Counted from the stretch's first letter, positions 34,409-43,441 are shown. The stretch: DNA of 64,000 bases from Pseudomonas cremoris (GCF_014230465.1 NZ_JAAXCY010000002.1:434001-498000); one strand, 5' to 3'. Translations and numbers: made by a program. The notes: generated by a model from the letters alone, not told the origin.

Positions 34409-35518
34409 CTAATCGTCGTTGGAAAGGTCCAGGGCGATGTTCGCCGTGAGGTCTTTAGGGCAGTTGAGCGGGGTGATCTTGATGTACACCTCCACCTTGG
34501 TTTTGCTCAGCCACACCAGGACGATGTCGCCGTCCTTGGGCGCAAGGATCTCGCCTGGGAACACCTGGCCAGCAAAGGTCGCGGACTTGGCCATCGCACG
34601 CAGCGGGGCCATCAGCGCGCTGACGGCAGCGGCCATGCTGTTGGGGGAGTTGTTCAAGCGCCGATCGGCAACGCGGCGAATCAGCAGTGGGCGCACCTGG
34701 CGAGCGGCCTTGTCGGCCAAACGCAAGTACTCGACTACCTGGAAGTCGCTCGCCGGCGCATCGAGCATGTTGCCGTCGCCCCAGTACACGCCCGGGTAAT
34801 CGGGGTAGGTCTGCGAGACGGAGAAGCGCGCATTGTCCAGCTCGGCACGGATCGCCGATGGCAACGGGATGTTTTCAGAGTCGGTCGGCACGGGCCCCAG
34901 GCCCAACAGTGAGCCGCTGGCTACACGCATCGGGCTGTCGGCAATGCTCACGGCGGCATTCGCTAAGCGACCTGCCAGCACGCCCAGGTCATTGCCGTGC
35001 AACTGAGGCACGACCAGTACACGCGGGGCCAACAGGTCTTTGGTGATCGCCTTTTGCTCGACCAGGTAGTCCGACCAGGTCTTGGCGGCAGCGATGCCGG
35101 CAGACGCTGCCATCACAAAGACACGACGGCCATAGGTGCTATTCAATTCCACGGCGGCGTCATGCATCGCCGACAGTTCGGTACCACTGTTCACCGGTGT
35201 TGTGATCACCGCAGCTTCGATGGAATAGCCCTGTTGCTGGGCGGTTTCCAGGGCGATCGCCCATGTCCCATCTGCGCCGATCGGAGCCGCCAGACACGAC
35301 CAGCGATCGCCGCCATTGAGGCGTGCGGACTTGACCTGGGTTTTCAGGTCGCTGTCCGGGATGCCCAGTTGGGCGTCCAGATCGCTGTCGGTGTTGAGCG
35401 GGATCAATTTGCCGGCGTTTTTCGGACCGGCGCCGATGAACAGAAAATAGCGCTCGATCTCAGTCACGCCACCTTGGCCCAGATTGAGATTGTTAACGCT
35501 GACTTTGCCAAGTGCCAT
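34409..35518 (-). CDS. Contractile tail sheath protein (DUF2586)
   Basis: 369 residues. MALGKVSVNNLNLGQGGVTE with IERYFLFIGAG at the start and a C-terminal VYIKITPLNCPKDLTANIAL match DUF2586 sheath proteins of HP1/K139-type phages. The conserved terminal strand region interlocks neighbouring subunits. The presence of a sheath shows the phage is a myovirus. Confidence 0.85.
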   Translation of the reverse strand: MALGKVSVNNLNLGQGGVTEIERYFLFIGAGPKNAGKLIPLNTDSDLDAQLGIPDSDLKTQVKSARLNGGDRWSCLAAPIGADGTWAIALETAQQQGYSIEAAVITTPVNSGTELSAMHDAAVELNSTYGRRVFVMAASAGIAAAKTWSDYLVEQKAITKDLLAPRVLVVPQLHGNDLGVLAGRLANAAVSIADSPMRVASGSLLGLGPVPTDSENIPLPSAIRAELDNARFSVSQTYPDYPGVYWGDGNMLDAPASDFQVVEYLRLADKAARQVRPLLIRRVADRRLNNSPNSMAAAVSALMAPLRAMAKSATFAGQVFPGEILAPKDGDIVLVWLSKTKVEVYIKITPLNCPKDLTANIALDLSNDD

Positions 35519-35529
35519 GCTGTGCCTCG

Positions 35530-36210
35530 TTAGCGGGGTGAATTAAGGATTTGCTGCAGCACCTGGTTCACCAGTTCGCTGGTGTCACGTTCGCTGCTAA
35601 CACCGATGAACTGGCGTTTGGGCAGGGTGATGTCCCAACTCTGTGCGCCAGTGGATTCGGTTTTTTCGTCGTTCAAAATGCGGATCAACAAGCCGGCCTG
35701 GGCGTAGTTAACGTGGTCTTGAATCCAACCCATCGACGGCCTGGTCAGGCTTTTTTTACCCTTCTGCCGGGTGCGAAAACCCAAGCGGCGCAAGCGCTTG
35801 GCCTGTTTGTCGGTGCAAGCAGTGCCAGCGGGCACCTTGTTCCAGCGCTTCATCTGCGCAGCCGTACGCCGCTCGCTGACACCGTTGTGTTGCTGGGCGG
35901 CGACCCACCTGGTGAGCGCGTTACGCCAGCCCAGCTCGGCTTCATCAGCGCTCAGCCGGGTGACCTCCATCAGTTTGGCCAGGCCGGACTCCATCTTCTT
36001 TTTGCCTTTGCCCGAACCCTTGCGGGCCTCGAAAGGCGAGCCGTCCAGGTTCTGCTGGTCACGCACACGCTTACGGCCCATGGTCCGCACACGCTTGGAG
36101 ACGTTGTTCAGCAGGCGCCGGCGTAACTGCGGCGGCAGGCTCAGCAGCGCCAACTGCTCACGCACGCCTAGGTAGCCGCGTGCGTCCAGCTCCAGGGTGC
36201 TACGCGCCAT
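35530..36210 (-). CDS. Virion morphogenesis protein (gpS-like tail completion)
   Basis: 226 residues, basic. It carries PPQLRRRLLNNVSKRVRTMG with RKRVRDQQNLDGSPFEARK, the phage virion morphogenesis signature shared with P2 gpS and Mu gpG, which complete the tail for head joining. It is longer than P2 gpS by a basic central insert (KQAKRLRRLGFRTRQKGKKS). It overlaps the gpR-like gene by 11 bp. Confidence 0.82.
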   Translation of the reverse strand: MARSTLELDARGYLGVREQLALLSLPPQLRRRLLNNVSKRVRTMGRKRVRDQQNLDGSPFEARKGSGKGKKKMESGLAKLMEVTRLSADEAELGWRNALTRWVAAQQHNGVSERRTAAQMKRWNKVPAGTACTDKQAKRLRRLGFRTRQKGKKSLTRPSMGWIQDHVNYAQAGLLIRILNDEKTESTGAQSWDITLPKRQFIGVSSERDTSELVNQVLQQILNSPR

Positions 36211-36643
36211 GGCTGCGGACCTCGCCGTGTTCTGCTGTCCACAGCACGTACGGGATCAGTCCGTACTGCTTGCTGCCGACCTTGATCGGGCCGTCTGGAT
36301 CCTCGGTCAGGTATTGGCCTTCCTGGAATTCCAGCGTTAGCTCGACATCGAACAGATCGTTGTCCAGCGGCTCCACAGTGAAGTTGGGCGCCGGCAAGTC
36401 GTCTCGATCGGGATCAAAGGTTTCAAGCCACGCCCCAACAAGGGCCATCAGCAGCACCGGGTTTTCGGCGAACCGCTCCATCACGATGACGGCGCGGTAA
36501 CGCATGTCACCCATGTGCATACCGCTTTTCCCGGGCTTCCAGATAAGGTCCAGGGTCACCTGCTCGGTGAAGCTGTCCAACTGTTCCGGGGGCACCAGGT
36601 TCTGTTCGATGAGGTACGCCGTCAGGGCTCGCAACTTGTTCAC
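36200..36643 (-). CDS. Tail completion protein (gpR-like)
   Basis: 147 residues. MNKLRALTAYLIEQNLVPPE with YRAVIVMERFAENPVLLMAL and LVGAWLETFDPDRDDLPAPN matches P2 gpR (phage tail completion). Placed between gpL and gpS analogues as in P2. It acts at the head-proximal end of the tail. Confidence 0.85.
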   Translation of the reverse strand: MNKLRALTAYLIEQNLVPPEQLDSFTEQVTLDLIWKPGKSGMHMGDMRYRAVIVMERFAENPVLLMALVGAWLETFDPDRDDLPAPNFTVEPLDNDLFDVELTLEFQEGQYLTEDPDGPIKVGSKQYGLIPYVLWTAEHGEVRSHGA

Positions 36644-37101
36644 TGCAAAGACGCCGTGATGCGACCACGACCCTGCAGAGCGCGCACGGCCTGCTGGCTG
36701 AAAGCGAGGAAGGTTTCCGCCCGCTCCGGGGCTTCCTTGCCGGTGTTCTCGGCGCTTTCCCTGCGCGTAACCGTGGCGAACTGTGGCAACAGATTGGCCT
36801 TAGTGCGGCAATACACGGCGCGCTTGTAAAGCTTCACCTTGAATGCACGCTCCTGTAGCAGCACCGTGTCTGCTGCCTCAACGTTGTTGATGCCGAAGGC
36901 CTGCCACCGGGCCTTGCACTTGGCCAGGTCACCGTTGACCTCGATCATGGCCACGGCCAGATCACCGCCCAGCAGCTCTACCAAGTACTCCGCCGGCAGG
37001 CGGTATTCCTTCTGGAATTCGGACAGGGAGAGGTTCGGCCAAAAACCGTCGTTCTCGATTGTCTGTTCCACAAAGGTGGTGGGTTTCCCGGAAAAGCTCA
37101 T
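36640..37101 (-). CDS. Head completion protein (gpL-like)
   Basis: 153 residues. The pattern ENDGFWPNLSLSEFQKEYRL with VELLGGDLAVAMIEVNGDLA and a closing RAVYCRTKANLLPQFATVTR resembles P2 gpL, which stabilises filled heads. Start ATG 37101 (MSFSGKPTTF) was chosen by family length and a GAG upstream; ATG 37152 is a possible longer start. The 97-bp gap to the terminase small-subunit gene shows no extra gene. Confidence 0.8.
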   Translation of the reverse strand: MSFSGKPTTFVEQTIENDGFWPNLSLSEFQKEYRLPAEYLVELLGGDLAVAMIEVNGDLAKCKARWQAFGINNVEAADTVLLQERAFKVKLYKRAVYCRTKANLLPQFATVTRRESAENTGKEAPERAETFLAFSQQAVRALQGRGRITASLQ

Positions 37102-37198
37102 TGCTGGGCGCTCAAATAGGGCGGGGAGCCTGTTTTCAGTGGGACGGTCCATAAATGGGCGGCTCACTTCCACAAGTCCCCGCTGGGGGGGTAGTTGG

Positions 37199-37924
37199 TT
37201 ATTCGGTGGCCGGGTTAGCGGCCGCTTGTTTTGCCAGGGCCTTGCGGACCTTTTCGATACGGGTGTCGTTGCCGGCCTGGGCGTACAGCTCGGTCGAACG
37301 CTCCAAGTGCTTGAGCGCGGTTTCCAGCAGCCCGGCTTCCAGGGCACGAATCCCAATCAACTTGTGGTACTTGCTCGGGATCTGCTCCGTGAGCTGCCAC
37401 TCACCGTCAACCAGCGGCAGCAGGTCGGAGAGGTAAGGCTCCGGGCTGCGGCTTGCTTTGTATTCGGCGTAGGCCCACTCGCACACGGCGTCGGCCACAA
37501 AGGTCTGGATGTCGCGGCGCTTGAAACGCTCCGGCATCTGCTGGCCCTGCTCGATCAGGAAGTCGGCCAGCTCCAGGGCGTCATCGAACTGGGCGGTATC
37601 GAACAGCCAGACCATCACCTGCACCGCAACACGGTTCGGGAAGTTCAACCCCGACTCGCAGTAACGCTGGACGTACTCTTGATACTTGGGCAGCAGCTCG
37701 TCGCGCTTGAGGGCCTGGCGTCCGGCCAGGCCGTTGATTGCGCTGATGCGCTCCAGGTCCTGATCCAGTGCGGCTTCCTGCAGCAGCAAGTGCTTTCGCG
37801 CATTGGCGGGGCTGCTCAGGGCTTCCGCCGGCGAGTAAGGAAGAGCTGCGGAGGCGGCAGCCGCCGTAATGGCGGCGCTTCCCAGTGCGATGGTGCGCCG
37901 CTTGTGCGCAAGGGCCAGACTCAC
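37199..37924 (-). CDS. Terminase small/endonuclease subunit (gpM-like)
   Basis: 241 residues. MSLALAHKRRTIALGSA and the long helical body (NGLAGRQALKRDELLPKYQE, FPNRVAVQVMVWLFDTAQFD, RFKRRDIQTFVADAVCEWAY) match P2 gpM, the terminase endonuclease subunit that cuts cos DNA with gpP. Its start overlaps the capsid stop. Confidence 0.88.
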   Translation of the reverse strand: MSLALAHKRRTIALGSAAITAAAASAALPYSPAEALSSPANARKHLLLQEAALDQDLERISAINGLAGRQALKRDELLPKYQEYVQRYCESGLNFPNRVAVQVMVWLFDTAQFDDALELADFLIEQGQQMPERFKRRDIQTFVADAVCEWAYAEYKASRSPEPYLSDLLPLVDGEWQLTEQIPSKYHKLIGIRALEAGLLETALKHLERSTELYAQAGNDTRIEKVRKALAKQAAANPATE

Positions 37925-38940
37925 GCCAGAAGCTCCACGTTTTCGGTCATGGCGAACTTTTCCAGTTGCTCGATCACATAACCTTCATTGCGGCTGTTGT
38001 AGTCCTCAACGCGGGAGCGCTTTGGATTGTCGACGGTCTGCTTGCGCCAGCTGGAGTCCTGGAAGTAGATCGAAAGGTTGTCCCAACTGGTGACGACCAC
38101 GCCGTTGACCGGGAAGAACGGCACGCTAAAGCTCGGCAGGCCGCCGTAGGTGGCGATTACCTGGGCTTCTTCGATGCGCTCTTTTTCGGTCGGGGTGTCG
38201 CCCTGCTTCGAATACAGCTTGGCCTTGTCAGCGGCCAGCAGGTCGGTGCCGATGATCGCGATCAGGTCGCCGGCGTCGCGCAGACGCTCGTCCACCAGTT
38301 GCTTGGTGTCGTGCACCAGAGCATCGAGGTTGGCATAGTCGCCACCAGCGCCGAGGGTTACCTTGCCGGCGTCCTTGCCTTCCTTGAGGACCTGGGCCGG
38401 GATCTGTTCCCGGGCCTGTTGCAGCCAGCCTTTGTTGACGTCCTGCAGCATCGGGTATTTATCGATGTCGGTCTGCACGGCAGCATGGGTGCCGTGGAAG
38501 CCGACCATAATGCGGTCCAGCGCGATCTGTTTCTGCACAGCTGCGGAGTAACGCTGATGGAAGTCCGGGAATTTGGCCCAGGCATCGATCTTGGCGTAAG
38601 GCAGGCCCACATCGGACTCGGTCGACGACAGCTCGTAGGTGTCCTGATCCAGCGACGACGCATCTTTGGCTTCGCGATCGGTGGTCTTGGTGTTGGTGCG
38701 GCCTGTGACCGGCCCCGACACGCCAATGAAGACCTTCTGGCCTTTGATCTCGGTCACCGGAATGACGTTGATCCGCTCCAGGAAGTCCGACTTAGCCGTG
38801 ATGGCGTCGTTCAGCTCTTGGGCAATGGTCGGGTCGACGCTGAACATCTTGGTAGCCAGGTCGACGCCATAGCTTTCCGCGATGGCGAGTTGTAGCTCCG
38901 CGAACATTTGGGCGCCGAAGGCGCTCAGTGAATAGGCCAT
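37921..38940 (-). CDS. Major capsid protein (gpN-like)
   Basis: 339 residues of the P2 gpN family. Visible are DPTIAQELNDAITAKSDFLE and RINVIPVTEIKGQKVFIGV near the start, then YSAAVQKQIALDRIMVGFHG and WLQQAREQIPAQVLKEGKDA, and closing RNEGYVIEQLEKFAMTENVE. Mature capsid normally lacks an N-terminal piece removed by the gpO protease encoded next door. Confidence 0.92.
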   Translation of the reverse strand: MAYSLSAFGAQMFAELQLAIAESYGVDLATKMFSVDPTIAQELNDAITAKSDFLERINVIPVTEIKGQKVFIGVSGPVTGRTNTKTTDREAKDASSLDQDTYELSSTESDVGLPYAKIDAWAKFPDFHQRYSAAVQKQIALDRIMVGFHGTHAAVQTDIDKYPMLQDVNKGWLQQAREQIPAQVLKEGKDAGKVTLGAGGDYANLDALVHDTKQLVDERLRDAGDLIAIIGTDLLAADKAKLYSKQGDTPTEKERIEEAQVIATYGGLPSFSVPFFPVNGVVVTSWDNLSIYFQDSSWRKQTVDNPKRSRVEDYNSRNEGYVIEQLEKFAMTENVELLA

Positions 38941-38941
38941 G

Positions 38942-39862
38942 TTAGAGCACCCGCTTTTTGACGGTGGTTACCGGGCCCGGGTTGCGCGGCAACTGGCGAC
39001 CGGCGGAGGTGTTCTGCAGTGCGGTGAATTGCTTCTGCAGAGCGTCCAGCTTCGCCAGCACGGACTGATTGCCCTTCCCTTTGCGGCGGAACTCGCGCTC
39101 TTCCTCGGCCGTGGCCACGATGTCATCCACGGCAGTGCTGACATCATCGATCAGGTCCTGGTCAGGCTCGGGGGCGTCTGCGGCGGCAGGCTCAATGACA
39201 GCCTGGAGGCCGGCAGCGACAACCAGCAGCTGCGCCACCAGGGCCGTCAAAGCCGTTGCTGTAGCTTCATCCATTGGGGGTTTGCTCTCTGTGTTGGGTG
39301 GAGTGGTTTCGGTGGGCAGGGATTCGGCGGCGAAACGCTTGAAAAAACCGGTCAGAGCATTGATCAGGCCGGTTTCGGCGCTGGCCTGGCTGTCGTCCTG
39401 CAGGCGGCCGAGTTCGACCGAGGCGGCGTAGTACGATGCACGGGTGTTCTTGTGGGAGAAGTAGAGTTCCTGGGTGCCCACACTGGCCGGCTGATCGGTG
39501 ACTCCCATGCCAGTGAGGTAGGCTTTGCCCTTGCCACGGAAGTCCGGAGTGATCTCGATGCTGGTGAACAGCTTCTGGCCCTGATCATTCAGGTACAGCA
39601 GCCGGTCGTTGGGCTTCAATTGAGCTTCCAACGCGACTTCGCCCGGCTCCAGGTCGTCGGCTTCTTCCACCAGTCGCACCGCATAGACGGTGCCATGGGA
39701 GCCTGGCCAGCGTTCGTGATCGCACCAGATCACCGCCGTGTAGAACGACGGCTTGTAGGTTTCAGCGATATCGCGCAGTTCCTGGGGAAGGATCACGCGC
39801 CCATCAACGGTGGCTCCGCTGGTGGCGACACGTTTCCAGAACGAAACAAGGGAACGGGGCAT
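38942..39862 (-). CDS. Capsid scaffold and protease (gpO-like)
   Basis: 306 residues. The N-terminal protease domain has Asp20 and His49, one residue offset from P2 gpO Asp19/His48, with a candidate nucleophile Ser101 in LFTSIEITPDF. The C-terminal part is a helical scaffold (ATAEEEREFRRKGKGNQSVL, LAKLDALQKQFTALQNTSAG). The match of residue numbering supports ATG 39862 over TTG 39880. It is the first gene of the leftward late operon, divergent from the gpP gene. Confidence 0.88.
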   Translation of the reverse strand: MPRSLVSFWKRVATSGATVDGRVILPQELRDIAETYKPSFYTAVIWCDHERWPGSHGTVYAVRLVEEADDLEPGEVALEAQLKPNDRLLYLNDQGQKLFTSIEITPDFRGKGKAYLTGMGVTDQPASVGTQELYFSHKNTRASYYAASVELGRLQDDSQASAETGLINALTGFFKRFAAESLPTETTPPNTESKPPMDEATATALTALVAQLLVVAAGLQAVIEPAAADAPEPDQDLIDDVSTAVDDIVATAEEEREFRRKGKGNQSVLAKLDALQKQFTALQNTSAGRQLPRNPGPVTTVKKRVL

Positions 39863-39947
39863 GGATTTGACTGCGCTCAATCACTGAATGAGCCGCCACG
39901 ATAGGGAGCCGCCAAGCCCCAAACAAACGATTCAAATGCGCGTTTCT

Positions 39948-39966
39948 CCTATATTAGCGATATAGG
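39948..39966. promoter_or_regulatory. Dyad in the divergent late promoter region
   Basis: CCTATAT-TAGCG-ATATAGG, perfect 7-bp arms, in the 160-bp gap between the leftward and rightward late genes. It is a candidate binding site for the Ogr-type activator or another regulator of both late promoters. Confidence 0.5.
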
Positions 39967-40023
39967 TGGATCACGGAATTTAACCCCGCGTTTCCAGCGT
40001 TTTCGCCGCATAGACTGCGGCCC

Positions 40024-42075
40024 ATGTACTACTCGACCGAAGTTAAAGAAGCCGCCAAACGCCTGTTCCTGCGCCGCTGTAAGGCCAAGGAAATTCAGGC
40101 GCAGCTCAACCTGCCCAACATCCGGATCGTCTACTACTGGATCCGCCAGGGCGGGTGGGAAGACATGCTGTCGGACGAAGAACCGCTGACCGCCGTGGGC
40201 CGGCGAATCACCCTTCTCCTGGACAAAGCCAGCAACCTGACAAAGGACGAGCTCAACGAGCTGGATCGACTGACCACCGTTCGCGAGCGTCTGTTAAAGC
40301 AGGCAGCCAAGCCGACGCCGACGCCGATCGGGGAATCTGCCGGCGAGCCCCAGGAGCGTCGCCCGGGGCAGCGCGGCGAGCGTTCCAGTCGTGGCGACGG
40401 CGGCGGCAAGAAGCGCGAAAAGAAGGTGAAGAACGATGTCAGCGAGCTGACCGAAGTCGACTTCTTGGATAAGTTCATCAGCAAGATGTACCGCTATCAG
40501 CAGGAACTGTTCGCCGCCAAGCAAAACCCGCTGACCTGCCGGATCCGGAACATCCTGAAAAGCCGCCAGGTCGGCCTGACCTACTATTTCGCCGGCGAAG
40601 CGTTCATGGACGCGGTGCTTACAGGTGACAACCAGGTCTTTCTCTCCGCCAGCCGCGCCCAGTCCGAAATCTTCCGCAGCTACATCATCGGCTTTGCCCA
40701 GGAGTGGTTCGGCATCGAACTGACCGGCAACCCGATCACGCTCAGCAACGGCGCCGAGCTGCGGTTTCTCAGCACCAACAGCAGCACCGCCCAGGGCTAC
40801 CACGGCCATGTGTACGTGGACGAATACTTCTGGATCCGCGACTTCGAAAAGCTCAGCACCGTGGCCAGCGCCATGGGCACCCACAAGAAGTGGCGTAAAA
40901 CCTACTTTTCGACGCCCAGCGCCGTATCACACCAGGCCTACCCGTTCTGGTCGGGAGAGGAGTTCCGCAACAGCAAGCGCGGCAAGAAGGCCGGCGGCAC
41001 CTGGCCCACCGAGGCGTCATATACCCAGGGTGCCCTGTGCCCCGATGGCCAATGGCGCAAGACCATTACCATCGACGACGCTATCGCCGGCGGCTGCGAT
41101 CTGTTCGACCTGGAACAACTGCAGCTGGAGTACGACGAAGACAAGTTCCAGCAGTTGTTCTACTGCAAGTTCATCGACAGCAGCCAGAGCGCATTCGGCC
41201 TCAAGGATCTGGAGCGCTGCTATTCCGACCTGACGTTGTGGGAGGACTACAACCCGGATCTGGATCGTCCATTCGGCAACAGCCCGGTGTGGCTTGGCTA
41301 CGATCCCAGCCGGACCCGCGACGACGCCACGTGCGTGGTGGTCGCCCCGCCGCTGGAACCCGGGGCGAAATTCCGCATCCTGGAGAAGCACAGCTGGCGG
41401 GGGCATTCGTTCACCTACCAGGCCGCCCAGGTCAAAAAGCTTACCGAGCGTTTCAACGTCCAACACATCGGGATCGATATCACCGGCGTGGGCTATGGCG
41501 TGTTCGACCTGGTGCGCGACTTCTACGCGAAGGCAACGCCGATTCACTACAGCCTTGAGACCAAAAACACCCTGGTGCTCAAGGCCCAGGACACGATCCA
41601 GGGAAGCCGCATCGAGTGGGACGCCGGCTGGACGGACATCGCCCAGGCGTTCCTGACCATCAAGCGCGGCACCACCAACAGCGGCCAGGTCACCTACAGC
41701 GCTTCGCGCACAGACGCCACAGGTCACGCCGATATCGCCTGGGCCGTCATGCACGCCCTGGCCAACGAACCCCTGAATACCAACAAGCGGCGCCGTAGCC
41801 GCTACGTCACGAGCGGAAACAATGCCCAAACCACGACGCAGAAAGCCCCAAGCCAACCAGCAGGTACGACAGCAGCAGCCCATGCGGGCGTTCACGTTCG
41901 GGGAACCCGAACAGGTACTGTCCGGCAACATCGGGGAGTACCTGGGGGTGTTTCCCAGCGACGACGGCGAGATCTACAAGCCACCGGTGTCACGGGCGGG
42001 CCTGGCCAAGCTGCTGCGCGCCAACGCGCACCACGGCGCCATTCCGAAGTTCAAACGCAACCTGTTGCTGCGTGA
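40024..42075 (+). CDS. Terminase ATPase subunit (gpP-like) with 3' overlap into portal gene
   Basis: 683 residues. An N-terminal helix-turn-helix (CKAKEIQAQLNLPNIRIVYY) is followed by a terminase ATPase (ILKSRQVGLTYYFAGEAF near 178, then YHGHVYVDEYFWIRDF) and a C-terminal nuclease domain (WLGYDPSRTRDDATCVVV, HIGIDITGVGYGVFDLV, TGHADIAWAVMHALANEP). It packages DNA. After residue about 600 the frame runs on for about 85 low-complexity residues over the start of the portal gene, an overlap of 254 bp. This suggests loss of the original stop near 41820. Confidence 0.88.
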   Translation: MYYSTEVKEAAKRLFLRRCKAKEIQAQLNLPNIRIVYYWIRQGGWEDMLSDEEPLTAVGRRITLLLDKASNLTKDELNELDRLTTVRERLLKQAAKPTPTPIGESAGEPQERRPGQRGERSSRGDGGGKKREKKVKNDVSELTEVDFLDKFISKMYRYQQELFAAKQNPLTCRIRNILKSRQVGLTYYFAGEAFMDAVLTGDNQVFLSASRAQSEIFRSYIIGFAQEWFGIELTGNPITLSNGAELRFLSTNSSTAQGYHGHVYVDEYFWIRDFEKLSTVASAMGTHKKWRKTYFSTPSAVSHQAYPFWSGEEFRNSKRGKKAGGTWPTEASYTQGALCPDGQWRKTITIDDAIAGGCDLFDLEQLQLEYDEDKFQQLFYCKFIDSSQSAFGLKDLERCYSDLTLWEDYNPDLDRPFGNSPVWLGYDPSRTRDDATCVVVAPPLEPGAKFRILEKHSWRGHSFTYQAAQVKKLTERFNVQHIGIDITGVGYGVFDLVRDFYAKATPIHYSLETKNTLVLKAQDTIQGSRIEWDAGWTDIAQAFLTIKRGTTNSGQVTYSASRTDATGHADIAWAVMHALANEPLNTNKRRRSRYVTSGNNAQTTTQKAPSQPAGTTAAAHAGVHVRGTRTGTVRQHRGVPGGVSQRRRRDLQATGVTGGPGQAAARQRAPRRHSEVQTQPVAA

Positions 42076-42865
42076 GTTCATTCCATCCGAGGGCTGTAGC
42101 ACGCAGACCATGGGCCGGGCCGGCCTGGACTACATGGTGTTTGGCGAATCCTATTTCTATCGCGACGCCAACGCCTTCGGCGAGGTCCTGGAGCTGCAGC
42201 ACCTCCCCGCCATCAACATGCGGGTGAAGGTCGACGGTGGTTTCAGGATGCTGCTGCCAGACAGCAAATTTATGGACTTCGACCAGGACGAAATTGAACA
42301 CGTCCTGGACTACGACGTGGAACAGAACATCTACGGCGTGCCCGACTACCTGGGCGGGCTGCAGGCGCTGTTGCTCAACGAGGCCGCAACCCTGTTCCGC
42401 CGGCGCTACTACAGCAACGGCGCGCACGCGGGCTACATCTTCTACACCAACGACCCGGACCTGACCGAGGAAGACGAAGAGAACCTGCGCGCCCAGATCA
42501 GTGCCAGCAAGGGTGTGGGTAACTTCCGCTCGATGTTCGTCAACATCCCCAACGGCAAGGAAAACGCGATCCAGATCATCCCCGTGGGGGACTTTCAGGC
42601 CAAGGACGAACTGGAGAAGGTGAAGAACATCACCCGCAATGACGTGATTGCTGCCTGGCGTATGAACCCAGCACTGGCGGGCATCATCCCGGAAAACAGC
42701 GGGGGATTTGGCGATATTGAAAAGATCGATCGCGTGTACACCAGCAATGAGATCAGGCCGATCTGTCAGCTGTTCAACCAACTGAACGACACACTACGAA
42801 ATGATAGGAGAATTAGCTGGCAAGAAGCCGGATCACTAGCTGATAACACTTCATATACGAACTGA
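41822..42865 (+). CDS. Portal protein (gpQ-like)
   Basis: 347 residues of the PBSX/P2 gpQ portal family: FGEPEQVLSGNIGEYLGVF near the start, GLDYMVFGESYFYRDANAFG, DVEQNIYGVPDYLGGLQALL and NITRNDVIAAWRMNPALAGI. It forms the DNA channel at the head-tail vertex. The last 22 residues (LRNDRRISWQEAGSLADN onward) do not look like the usual portal end, and the DNA becomes AT-rich at that point, so the 3' end may have been replaced. Confidence 0.88.
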   Translation: MPKPRRRKPQANQQVRQQQPMRAFTFGEPEQVLSGNIGEYLGVFPSDDGEIYKPPVSRAGLAKLLRANAHHGAIPKFKRNLLLREFIPSEGCSTQTMGRAGLDYMVFGESYFYRDANAFGEVLELQHLPAINMRVKVDGGFRMLLPDSKFMDFDQDEIEHVLDYDVEQNIYGVPDYLGGLQALLLNEAATLFRRRYYSNGAHAGYIFYTNDPDLTEEDEENLRAQISASKGVGNFRSMFVNIPNGKENAIQIIPVGDFQAKDELEKVKNITRNDVIAAWRMNPALAGIIPENSGGFGDIEKIDRVYTSNEIRPICQLFNQLNDTLRNDRRISWQEAGSLADNTSYTN

Positions 42866-42930
42866 AGCAGCTATTACCACTACAAATTGTGGCAAAATAG
42901 TGGCTATTGGCTGCCCTGGGGAGGGACACG

Positions 42931-43179
42931 ATGAGAGTTATCTGCAAATGCGGGAACAAGGGCCGGATTGCTTCTAGAGAAGAGCTTTCCCGAGACTTTG
43001 CGAAGTTGTATTGCCAGTGCCTGGACGCAACTTGCGGGCACACCTGGGTAGCAAACTTGACGTTTTCGCACACCCTTAGTCCTTCGGCTCAGTCATACGA
43101 AAGAATGTTATTCGACCGTTTGAGGGATATGCCCAGGGCGAAACAGCGAGAGCTTTTTGATCAGCTTGGCGCCGCCTGA
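42931..43179 (+). CDS. ogr: Ogr/Delta-type late gene activator
   Basis: 82 residues. A zinc motif CKC near the start and C-x-C-x5-C in LYCQCLDATCGHTWV, followed by FSHTLSPSAQ, match the Pseudomonas Ogr/Delta family, which recruits RNA polymerase to P2-type late promoters. The first cysteine pair is spaced CxC rather than the CxxC of P2 Ogr. ATG 42931 has GGGGAGGG upstream. It lies just after the portal gene. Confidence 0.85.
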   Translation: MRVICKCGNKGRIASREELSRDFAKLYCQCLDATCGHTWVANLTFSHTLSPSAQSYERMLFDRLRDMPRAKQRELFDQLGAA

Positions 43180-43264
43180 CGAGTCGACAAAGCGCCAGCT
43201 ATACGGGGGCCGGCGCTAAATTTAAGGTTAAAGGGAAGCGGCCTGAAGCATCAATCCCAGGACA

Positions 43265-43441
43265 TCATTCAATATCAGAAGGCTGTGCAAGGTATCCGGC
43301 TATACGCCGAACTTGTTTGCGCTCTTTTTCCGGTACTTGTCGGTACAGCTTTATAAGCCGGACTTCGAGATCCGTCAGCTCTAGCCATTCATGGCCAACC
43401 GACCCGCGATAACTGCTTTCAAGTATCTTGCGATCCAACAT
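43265..43441 (-). CDS. Small unnamed protein downstream of the repressor
   Basis: 58 residues, too short for usual ORF cut-offs. It begins MLDRKILESSYRGSVGHEWL and has a charged helical body (LEVRLIKLYRQVPEKERKQV) ending GYLAQPSDIE. GGAG lies 8 bases before ATG 43441, a good ribosome site. It lies 100 bp after the repressor stop on the same strand and may be co-transcribed from the lysogenic promoter. A 43-codon frame overlapping it lacks a ribosome site. Function unknown. Confidence 0.55.
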   Translation of the reverse strand: MLDRKILESSYRGSVGHEWLELTDLEVRLIKLYRQVPEKERKQVRRIAGYLAQPSDIE

